A program made the translations under genes and the position numbers. 64,000 nucleotides of DNA, taken from Candidatus Thorarchaeota archaeon MP8T_1. GTDB lineage: Archaea; Asgardarchaeota; Thorarchaeia; Thorarchaeales; Thorarchaeaceae. Positions 52,639-59,834 of this stretch are shown piece after piece; the first letter of the stretch is position 1, and each line of letters begins with the position of its first letter. The notes under the pieces were generated by a model, which did not search any database, had not been told where the DNA came from, and was given only the letters and a program-made list of their open reading frames with translations. The stretch is from the NCBI GenBank assembly GCA_002825465.1, contig PJER01000001.1, forward strand, positions 62,001 through 126,000, given 5' to 3'.

Positions 52639-54617
52639 TGCGTTCCCTCTATTCTCTTACGTAACACTGCAATCTGATCTCGGAGCTTAGCAGCTTTCTC
52701 AAATTCTAGGTTTCGCGCTGCTTCCTTCATCTGCTCCTCTAAATCAATGATGTAATCTGCGAGGTCATCCATTTCCAGTGGGTCAAAGTCCTCAATCTTT
52801 GTTTGAACCTCTTTCTCAAATTTGATAATGCCCTGAGCAATGTCCTGTATTCCCTTCTTTATTGATACTGGATTGATTCCATGTTCTTCGTTGTATTTAA
52901 TTTGATAATTACGGCGTCGATTCGACTCATCGATTGCTGTCTGCATTGCAGTTGAAACATGGTCTCCGTACAGGATTACACGTCCATTCACATTCCTCGC
53001 AGCTCGACCCATAGTCTGTATGAGTGCCCAGTCTGTTCGTAGGAAGCCTTCCTTATCTGCATCAAGAATAGCCACCAGAGATACCTCTGGCATATCAAGA
53101 CCTTCTCTGAGTAGATTAATGCCGACAAGAACATCGAACTTTCCTTGACGGAGTTGACGAATTATCTCAATTCGTTCTACGGTTCCGATATCAGAGTGAA
53201 GATACCGAGCCTTTATTCCCGCCTCCACAAGATACTCACTAAGCATCTCTGAAGTCTTCTTTGTGAGTGTCGTAACTAGTGTCCTATCACCCAATTCGGT
53301 AGTCTTCCGTATCTCACCCAGAAGATGGTCTACTTGACCGACAACTGGTTTGACTGTAATCTCAGGATCGACTAGACCTGTTGGCCTCACAAGTTGTTCG
53401 ACTATCTGTGAGCTGTGTTTTTGTTCCCAGGATCCAGGTGTAGCACTTGTGTAAATGACCTGTCTCATGTATTTCTGAAACTCAGGGAACTTCATAGGTC
53501 TGTTATCCATAGCTGATGGAAGTCTGAACCCGAAATCAACAAGGTTTTGCTTTCTTGAGAGGTCTCCATGATACATTCCACGAATCTGAGGTATGGTCAT
53601 ATGACTCTCATCAATAATCATTAAGAAATCATCTGGGAAATAATCGAGTAAGGCATAGGGTTTCTCACCCTCGTTTCTACCATCAATCCAACGAGAGTAG
53701 TTCTCAATTCCCTGACACATTCCAGTTTCACGGAGCATCTCTAAGTCATAGAGGGTTCTCCGACGGAGTCTGTCAGCCTCAACCAATTTACCTTCTCTCT
53801 TGAACCACTCAACACGCTCATGCATCTCCTGCTCAATGCTAGGAAGGACCTCGAGTAGTTTCTCTTGATGTACTACATGATGACGAGCAGGGTAGAGCTC
53901 AAACCATTCAGGGGAGTACAATTTACGAGCTGTCAGACCTTCTAGGACAGTTAACCGCTCTACAGTATTTCCGTCGAGTTCTATTCTAACACTATTCTCT
54001 GAGGCTGAGGGATATACATCGATAACATCTCCTCGTACTCTAAATACTCCTGGTTTGATGTCCATATCATTACGATCATATTGCATCGCAACTAAACGCT
54101 CAAGGAGTTCTCGCCTATCCACTTCTTTTCCAGTCTCAATATACATTCTAAATCGGTCGTATTCGCTGGGATCACCTATCCCGTATATACAGGATACAGA
54201 AGCTACAACAACAACATCTCTTCGAGACCTCAATGAGTTAGTTGTAGAGTGTCTCAGACGTTCAATCTCTGCATTTATGTCAGCTTCTTTCTCTATGTAC
54301 ATATCCTTCGATGGCACATATGCCTCTGGTTGATAGTAATCATAGTATGAAACAAAATACTCTACTGCATTTTCAGGAAAGAACTGCTTGTATTCTGAGG
54401 CTAATTGTGCTGCTAGAGTTTTATTATGGCTGATAACCAAAGTAGGTCGTTGAACAGATTCAATTACATTTGCCATAGTGAATGTCTTACCACTACCTGT
54501 AACACCAAGAAGTGTCTGATGATGAAGACCACTATCTATACCTTCCACTAGTTTTGTAATTGCCTGTGGTTGATCACCAGTGGGTTTGAATGGTGCCTCT
54601 AATTTGAAATCGCTCAT
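52635..54617 (-). CDS. uvrB: UvrB, excision nuclease subunit B
   Basis: 660 residues. Walker A GVTGSGKTFTM near residue 39, the damage-probing beta-hairpin region YYDYYQPEAYVPSKDMYIEK (about 92-111), DESHMT Walker B, TSATPG, then the second helicase lobe with LREGLDMPEV and QTMGRAARN. The C-terminal UVR domain NLEFEKAAKLRDQI binds UvrC. UvrB verifies the lesion delivered by UvrA. First gene of a tight uvrB-uvrA-uvrA operon; GAGG about nine bases before the ATG is the ribosome binding site. Confidence 0.97.
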   Translation of the reverse strand: MSDFKLEAPFKPTGDQPQAITKLVEGIDSGLHHQTLLGVTGSGKTFTMANVIESVQRPTLVISHNKTLAAQLASEYKQFFPENAVEYFVSYYDYYQPEAYVPSKDMYIEKEADINAEIERLRHSTTNSLRSRRDVVVVASVSCIYGIGDPSEYDRFRMYIETGKEVDRRELLERLVAMQYDRNDMDIKPGVFRVRGDVIDVYPSASENSVRIELDGNTVERLTVLEGLTARKLYSPEWFELYPARHHVVHQEKLLEVLPSIEQEMHERVEWFKREGKLVEADRLRRRTLYDLEMLRETGMCQGIENYSRWIDGRNEGEKPYALLDYFPDDFLMIIDESHMTIPQIRGMYHGDLSRKQNLVDFGFRLPSAMDNRPMKFPEFQKYMRQVIYTSATPGSWEQKHSSQIVEQLVRPTGLVDPEITVKPVVGQVDHLLGEIRKTTELGDRTLVTTLTKKTSEMLSEYLVEAGIKARYLHSDIGTVERIEIIRQLRQGKFDVLVGINLLREGLDMPEVSLVAILDADKEGFLRTDWALIQTMGRAARNVNGRVILYGDHVSTAMQTAIDESNRRRNYQIKYNEEHGINPVSIKKGIQDIAQGIIKFEKEVQTKIEDFDPLEMDDLADYIIDLEEQMKEAARNLEFEKAAKLRDQIAVLRKRIEGTQ

Positions 54618-54733
54618 CCACTCTAGCCTCTTTCATTCAGGACGGCACACACCTTATTGCAAGTAATCTTTGTGGTACCTGCCAAGCCTCGACCTGTCCT
54701 CTGGACGTCTCTGATACATATCCTTTCTCGGAC

Positions 54734-54904
54734 ATGTCAGTACTACGAAATGTATTGATGGAAAGGGGAGAGATAGTCGAAACTAACACAGATAGTGCCA
54801 TCGATATAGTGAACCCCGACGCCCCTCTATTAATCTTTGAAGCTCGGAACTTCCGAGAGGAGTTCTACATTCCATTTTCTTTAGTGCGAAATATACTTGG
54901 ATAG
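54734..54904 (+). CDS. Small open frame divergent from uvrB, possible short or decayed gene
   Basis: In the 464-base gap between uvrB and the next gene, ATG 54734 opens a 56-residue frame with protein-like composition (SAIDIVNPDAPLLIFEARNF, then REEFYIPFSLVRNILG). The same frame stays open leftward to at least 54614 and would add CGTCQASTCPLD, but has no ATG, GTG or TTG there. No ribosome binding site precedes the ATG. It may be a tiny gene, a gene with a rare start (ATT at 54635), or the remains of one. A 7-bp palindrome (54843-54857) lies inside it. Confidence 0.35.
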   Translation: MSVLRNVLMERGEIVETNTDSAIDIVNPDAPLLIFEARNFREEFYIPFSLVRNILG

Positions 54905-55007
54905 CATGATATCAAACAAGCATATGCTTAATCTTGGAGGTAAGAAACACTCGAAATATGGTTTGAAGCTTAAATCTGAGCTTATTCTCTAAGTTACAGA
55001 CCGAAAC

Positions 55008-55073
55008 CACTATAACTAGACCAAAAATCGCGCACATGAATCTGCCGGGAGATTCAAGCACTCTGGAGCGCGC
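55008..55073 (+). promoter_or_regulatory. Promoter and nested stem-loop in the leader of the 55082 gene
   Basis: CACTATAACT (55008-55017) is TATA-like. TGAATCT (55037-55043) pairs perfectly with AGATTCA (55050-55056) around GCCGGG, and CGCGC (55029-55033) can pair with GCGCG (55068-55072) outside it, next to the GGAG ribosome binding site at 55065-55068. It could hide the ribosome site or be an operator. Confidence 0.35.
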
Positions 55074-55081
55074 AAGAACAT

Positions 55082-55363
55082 ATGACCTCAGATTGTCCAG
55101 ATGGATATTGTAAGAAGAAGATGCAAGCTGTTAACGATGCCTTAGGTTACAAGGCGAATGATTGGTCGGTTCTGCTTGAAGAAACAACTGAATATGAAGA
55201 TGTGATGAAAGCCTTACGATTCTGCGAAGTCTTCAAGTTAGAAGCAAAGGTCTGCGAGCAAGAGAACGGATTTTCTGTTAAGATTAGAAATGATGCAATG
55301 GAGAATTTAAAGACCATATCTAGTAAAACAATAAAGTACGGAAACCTTATTGATAAGCGATAA
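55082..55363 (+). CDS. Small unknown protein with cysteine-containing N terminus
   Basis: 93 residues. It starts MTSDCPDGYCKKKMQAV and continues with an alpha-beta pattern (LEETTEYEDVMKALRFCEV, KLEAKVCEQENGFSVKI). Four Cys are present but no clear zinc ribbon. No signal peptide. It lies 15 bases upstream of the histidine phosphatase-like gene and is probably co-transcribed with it. Not recognised. Confidence 0.65.
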   Translation: MTSDCPDGYCKKKMQAVNDALGYKANDWSVLLEETTEYEDVMKALRFCEVFKLEAKVCEQENGFSVKIRNDAMENLKTISSKTIKYGNLIDKR

Positions 55364-55378
55364 GAGCATCAAAGTATA

Positions 55379-56077
55379 ATGACCGAATGGGAATCAGAAG
55401 AATGGACTTACAGTGCAAGAAGATTGATTGATTGGGTAAAGACTATCGATTCAGAAAAGCCAATCATGTTGATGTTTAGACATTCTCATAGAGAAGTAAT
55501 GCATACCCATCAAGCCGTAATGGAACAGGGATTAACTGATCTTGGGCGAAGAATGTCAATCGAATTAGGAAAGAGATTACCTACTAATCGGAAAGCTCAG
55601 ATTTTCCATAGCTTCATATTACGTTGTTATGAGACTGCTGAAGATATCTCAAATGGATTTGGTTCTGAAGGAGGAGAGGTACTCAATATAGACCCTGAAC
55701 GGACGCTTATGGGACCAGACACTATCGATTCAGAAGTCTGGAAAGAACTCATGCCAGATGGGCAGAATGTCACTGATTTTGTAAATCGGTGGGTAGAAGG
55801 TGAATTTGAAAACAGGTTGGAACCGTTTGAGAAATTTGGGAGAGAACTAATCAAAAATACAGTGGGACGTTTGATATCGACTGGTGATAACTCGATGCAA
55901 ATTCACATCACACATGATCTTTCCCAGATGTGCACATTAAGAATCTTATTTGATAGACCATTGGTTAAGGAGGACAGAGAACCATTCTTGGGAGGTATTG
56001 GTGTAATTAGAGAGAATAGAAAGCCAGTTCTATTTGTCAAAGGTGAAATATATCACCTAGATGACTTCCAACTTTAG
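55379..56077 (+). CDS. Histidine phosphatase superfamily protein
   Basis: 232 residues. Active-site pattern of the phosphoglycerate mutase-like fold: FRHSHRE (about 33-39; Arg-His with the usual Gly replaced by Ser), LTDLGRRM (about 52-59), LRCYETAEDI (second Arg with the following Glu/Thr), and IHITHDLS near 180 (second catalytic His). It removes phosphate through a phosphohistidine intermediate; the substrate is unknown. Second gene of a plus-strand set with gaps of 15 and 62 bases. Confidence 0.8.
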   Translation: MTEWESEEWTYSARRLIDWVKTIDSEKPIMLMFRHSHREVMHTHQAVMEQGLTDLGRRMSIELGKRLPTNRKAQIFHSFILRCYETAEDISNGFGSEGGEVLNIDPERTLMGPDTIDSEVWKELMPDGQNVTDFVNRWVEGEFENRLEPFEKFGRELIKNTVGRLISTGDNSMQIHITHDLSQMCTLRILFDRPLVKEDREPFLGGIGVIRENRKPVLFVKGEIYHLDDFQL

Positions 56078-56139
56078 AGAATCCTTTAGGCTTACAAGAT
56101 GTCTTATTAAGAATATCAACAAGGGTAGATGGGATAAGA

Positions 56140-57027
56140 ATGCAGATACTAGGTCTCACTAATGACATATTGGGAATCATCCTTGCCCTAGTTACTTCTC
56201 TTCTTTGGAACCTTGCTCCAATCATCCAAAAAGAAGCGCTAGAAGAAATAGATGAGATTGATGCAAAGAATCCTTTGAAGCAGACACGCAAACTCTTTTC
56301 GAAACCCAGATGGGTTCTTGGCTTTACAATGGCTTTAATTGGCGGGTTGACCTATATGCTGGCAACAAATCTTGCAGGAATTGTTGTTATTCAACCTCTT
56401 ATGAATGTGGGTCTAATTGCTCTGGTATTCTTTTCATCTCGCCGACTAGGAGAAGTAATTGATACTCCTGCAGCGATTGGGATCATTCTGATGATATTAA
56501 CGCCTATCTTCATTGCATTTGGTGGTGTAACAGAACCTATCATGTTTACAGATTATTCAGGACTACTTCTCTACAGTGCATCAATGCTCATTGCAATTGG
56601 TATTATGGCTGGAGGAACAAAGAGGATTGCGATATTGTGGGCACCTATAACATCACTGTTCCAGGCTCTTGCTTCACAATTCACACAATGGTTCACTCTT
56701 GCGCTATTTGGCAATCCTAACATTATTCAGGGATTCTTCGATGCCTTCATACCCCTTATTTTGACTGGAGTGTTTACAGCGATTGCAGCTATATACACGG
56801 TCTCTATTGGACTTCAAAGAAATCCTGCATCAAGATTCAATGCAATCACTGGAACTGTTAGCATGTTTGTTGTAATACTTGGAGGTATTATGATATACAG
56901 TCAAATCATCACGAATATTCTATTTTACAGTATAGGATTATTGTTTGGAATCATTGGCGTGATACTTCTAAGTAAATATCAAGACGAGCAACTTGAAGAA
57001 GAACAAGACATACCAAGTCAAAATTAG
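56140..57027 (+). CDS. DMT-superfamily transporter (EamA/NIPA-like)
   Basis: 295 residues with nine to ten hydrophobic helices in the pattern of drug/metabolite transporters (for example IILALVTSLLWNLAPIIQKE, GGLTYMLATNLAGIVVIQPL). The arrangement resembles NIPA-type magnesium transporters as well as EamA exporters; the substrate is not determined. The C terminus is acidic (DEQLEEEQDIPSQN). The arrestin-like gene begins eight bases after its stop. Confidence 0.8.
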   Translation: MQILGLTNDILGIILALVTSLLWNLAPIIQKEALEEIDEIDAKNPLKQTRKLFSKPRWVLGFTMALIGGLTYMLATNLAGIVVIQPLMNVGLIALVFFSSRRLGEVIDTPAAIGIILMILTPIFIAFGGVTEPIMFTDYSGLLLYSASMLIAIGIMAGGTKRIAILWAPITSLFQALASQFTQWFTLALFGNPNIIQGFFDAFIPLILTGVFTAIAAIYTVSIGLQRNPASRFNAITGTVSMFVVILGGIMIYSQIITNILFYSIGLLFGIIGVILLSKYQDEQLEEEQDIPSQN

Positions 57028-57034
57028 GATTCGC

Positions 57035-57979
57035 ATGGGAGATAGATTTCCAAAAGCCCTATTTACGTTCGCGAAAAAGCAAGAACAGTGGCGGAGAACC
57101 GTGAGGTCAGTAGATATCGCGTTAGAAAACAGGAGAGTACTTCCAGGAAATAATCTTGCAGGTAAAGTAATAATTAGAGCAGACAAGGCATTCGATTGTA
57201 ATCGTGTCGTTCTAAAATTAAAAAGCAGAGAGAGAACTACATGCGGCTCAGGCGAACACAGACACGTCGAAGAAAAGACCGTTCTATCGAAAGTATTCAT
57301 GATAAGTGAAGCAAGAACAATACATGAAGGAAATACTGAGATTCCATTCTCCTACAAACTACCAAGAGGACTTCCCCCATCATATGAGGGATGGAGTGGA
57401 AACATAATACATTCTATCGAAGCTGTTGTAGAAGTGGATTGGGCATTAGATCCAAAACTCAAAATTGACTACGCAGTGTTACAACAGAGACCTCCCTACA
57501 TTCAATTTGCTACTGATACTAAGGTATGGTCAAGAGAGAATGCGGAACTACAAGTGAGATTGGATGATAATATCTTGAGATTGGATAAGGGTATACAGGT
57601 TCACTTTATTGTTGATCAGGGAAAGCGGATGAATGCTGTTCGATTAGAAATCAAAAAATTAGAGAATTACAAATGTGGGTGGGGCAATAAATCTCACGAA
57701 TCCAATGTCAGAGAGAAATACATTGAACTAAATAATGATGATTGGGGGAGATGGAAAGAAACTATCATGGGAGAACAGTGGAAACACCATCTTCCATTTA
57801 CCTCTCAACTATTCCAAGTTTCGTATTATCTAAAAGTGACTCTTGAAATTGGTTGGGATTTTGATAGGTCTGTCACATTCCCATTGAGATTCTCCGATGT
57901 TGCACCCGAAAAAGCAAAAGAATCTGAAGTTGACCTCTTTGACCAAATAGCAATAGATCTTGGAATGGATGATTGGTAG
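57035..57979 (+). CDS. Arrestin-fold protein
   Basis: 314 residues from ATG at 57035, with AGGAT six bases upstream; a longer reading from 56993 would overlap the transporter gene. The N-terminal beta-sandwich has the arrestin/Vps26 pattern: VDIALENRRVLPGNNLAGKV, VVLKLKSRER, then GNTEIPFSYKLPRGLPPSYE and IIHSIEAVVEVDWALD. The C-terminal half is a second beta-sandwich (VHFIVDQGKRMNAVRLEIKK). Eukaryotic arrestins and Vps26 link membrane proteins to sorting machinery. Asgard archaea encode arrestin-domain proteins, but their job is not established. No membrane helix. Transcribed with a DMT transporter. Confidence 0.82.
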   Translation: MGDRFPKALFTFAKKQEQWRRTVRSVDIALENRRVLPGNNLAGKVIIRADKAFDCNRVVLKLKSRERTTCGSGEHRHVEEKTVLSKVFMISEARTIHEGNTEIPFSYKLPRGLPPSYEGWSGNIIHSIEAVVEVDWALDPKLKIDYAVLQQRPPYIQFATDTKVWSRENAELQVRLDDNILRLDKGIQVHFIVDQGKRMNAVRLEIKKLENYKCGWGNKSHESNVREKYIELNNDDWGRWKETIMGEQWKHHLPFTSQLFQVSYYLKVTLEIGWDFDRSVTFPLRFSDVAPEKAKESEVDLFDQIAIDLGMDDW

Positions 57980-57988
57980 TCCTATCAC

Positions 57989-58744
57989 TCATGTTGTCAA
58001 ATCCTCATCAAAGTAGTTTTGGAGTGGTAATGTCACACCATACCTTACAAAATACTTGGAGCTACTCTCCGTTCGTGGAGGAAAGCAAGGATGTTTCATC
58101 ATGGAGTAAAGGATACGCATAGGTGTTTCTTCAACATTGATATGTACTTGAGCACTACTTGTTAATGCGCTTCCTACTATTGGTTGCTCGTACATTCCTA
58201 CTGGTTGTCTTGTTGAAATCAATGTAACAAGTTCATGAGTAAGCGTGATTGAAAGTAATCGAGCAGCCATATGCGTAACTTGTTGAGCCCTTTCAGAGTC
58301 ATACCCTTCACCAATGAACAGGTCAGGCAATCCAGGTAGAATCAATAGCTTTGCAGGAAATCTTTCTAAAAAATCATCAAGATGATTGATAACAAGATCA
58401 TAGGTCTGCGTTGAATTGAACGCCCGAGAAACAAAGATGTTATCTAAAACTGTTTCAATTTCAAGATCATACTCGCTGGCATAATCGTTTAGCTTGATAG
58501 TGTCAATTATATTTGAACTGTCGATTATAATTGTAGGAGACTCAAACCCACCACTTGACTTTGGTTTTTGGGACCATACTGCAGCTTTCAAGAGATCGTT
58601 CTGAAATATTGGATTCCCATAGAAGAGATACATCAATCCATGTTCATACCCACCCCCGAGTAATCGGTCGAGTGTTTGGTTACCAGTTCCGGTTATAGTA
58701 TGCAAAAAGTCATCCGCAGTCTTGAATTGAAGAGGGTATTTCAT
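57989..58744 (-). CDS. RecA/RadA-like protein lacking Walker motifs
   Basis: 251 residues of the RadA/KaiC-like fold, recognisable from TGNQTLDRLLGGGYEHGLMY, the lead-in to the P-loop. Where GPPGSGKT would be expected the sequence reads YGNPIFQNDLL, so Lys and Thr are lost. The Walker B position (AKLLILPGLPDLF) has no clear acidic residue. STRQP occupies the place of loop 2. It is probably an inactive RecA-fold paralog that may bind DNA or act as a subunit with an active RadA. Length fits RadB/aRadC-type paralogs. Confidence 0.72.
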   Translation of the reverse strand: MKYPLQFKTADDFLHTITGTGNQTLDRLLGGGYEHGLMYLFYGNPIFQNDLLKAAVWSQKPKSSGGFESPTIIIDSSNIIDTIKLNDYASEYDLEIETVLDNIFVSRAFNSTQTYDLVINHLDDFLERFPAKLLILPGLPDLFIGEGYDSERAQQVTHMAARLLSITLTHELVTLISTRQPVGMYEQPIVGSALTSSAQVHINVEETPMRILYSMMKHPCFPPRTESSSKYFVRYGVTLPLQNYFDEDLTT

Positions 58745-58981
58745 TATACTAGATATACAGAATCATTATGCCTAGTGTGATTTGGTTCCCTACTGAGACA
58801 GAAATCGAAGATGAAACACCAAGAAAGCATTACAAATGCTAGAAGTGTCTGTTGAAAATAATATGACCTTAAATTGCATGGACGACTCTATACACGGATT
58901 CATCGATTCTTTTACACACACCCATACAATCATATTAATTTACTATTGTTAATATTATAGTGTTCACAGGAGTGCAAACCA

Positions 58982-59398
58982 TTGCCACATACAGGAATCA
59001 TTGATGAGAGTCTGGAAGGAGAGAAGGAACTCTATATGCGTGCAAAGCTCCACGTAAAAGGAGGTCTTGAGAGATTCTCAGATGGAATGACCGTAGACGC
59101 CATAGCGGCAATATATGATGCAATTTCCTCAGCGATGCAAAGATATCTGATCCTAGAGGATGTTGGATGCAATATCCAAATAGAAGCAGGTGATGATATT
59201 TCCAGGGATCATGTCCTCTTCGATGTCCTATTGAGATCAGGTTGCTTTGATAAGAATACAACCTCTAAAGATTTTGATTTCATAAAGAAGGCACTTGATG
59301 ATGCTATTGATAATAGATTAGACTCGTTTGATGAAACCGATTTTCTTGATGTCTCATTGTATATTCTTAAACAACTCGGGATTGAATCCGACATCTAA
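58982..59398 (+). CDS. Small helical protein, possibly HEPN-like
   Basis: 138 residues. Start at TTG 58982 with GGAG nine bases upstream. It is mostly helical: AIAAIYDAISSAMQRYLILE, KDFDFIKKALDDAIDNRL, FLDVSLYILKQLGIES. The first of these resembles a HEPN-type helix, but the catalytic RxxxxH motif is not present, so the family is unsure. No signal peptide or membrane segment. Converges on the small membrane protein gene 14 bases downstream. Confidence 0.6.
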   Translation: MPHTGIIDESLEGEKELYMRAKLHVKGGLERFSDGMTVDAIAAIYDAISSAMQRYLILEDVGCNIQIEAGDDISRDHVLFDVLLRSGCFDKNTTSKDFDFIKKALDDAIDNRLDSFDETDFLDVSLYILKQLGIESDI

Positions 59399-59412
59399 TC
59401 CAAATACCAAGT

Positions 59413-59784
59413 CTATCTTTCAGTAGCTGTAGCTACCACATCAATGATTGGGCCATATATTATTCCAGCAAACCAACCCATCAAATCCAAGATGGTCTCA
59501 GATAATAGCAAGGTTGCAGAAGAAACTATTAATCCAATAAGTAGTCCCCTTACAATGGCATTGATGTAGTTCTTGTTCTTGTCACTCTTGATAAGTGTGA
59601 TACCACCTGCAAGACCCACCATGAGACCCATGAGAACACGATTATACCATACTGCGGTTAGGTATACAATATTTGAATATCCTCCAGGAATTCGAGAGCC
59701 TACACCAATTATACATAGGATTCCAAGCAAGGCACCAACAATCAAAGCTATACCAATTCGTCTAGCACTAACCAATTCTATCAC
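59413..59784 (-). CDS. Four-helix membrane protein, unknown function
   Basis: 123 residues with four hydrophobic helices (about 9-28, 42-62, 78-96, 99-116) and a short cytoplasmic Lys/Asn loop (KSDKNKNYIN) in the middle. Gly-rich helix packing. No family recognised. It lies downstream of the M24 peptidase gene on the same strand with a 50-base gap. Confidence 0.65.
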   Translation of the reverse strand: MIELVSARRIGIALIVGALLGILCIIGVGSRIPGGYSNIVYLTAVWYNRVLMGLMVGLAGGITLIKSDKNKNYINAIVRGLLIGLIVSSATLLLSETILDLMGWFAGIIYGPIIDVVATATER

Positions 59785-59834
59785 TCCGTTCTATAGTAAG
59801 CACATCTGATTATTAATATTCTATGTAAAGGGAG

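Noticed and set aside
58768..58842. A 24-codon plus-strand frame starting MPSVIWFPTETE.
   Set aside because: Too short to judge, no ribosome binding site and no family; could be chance.
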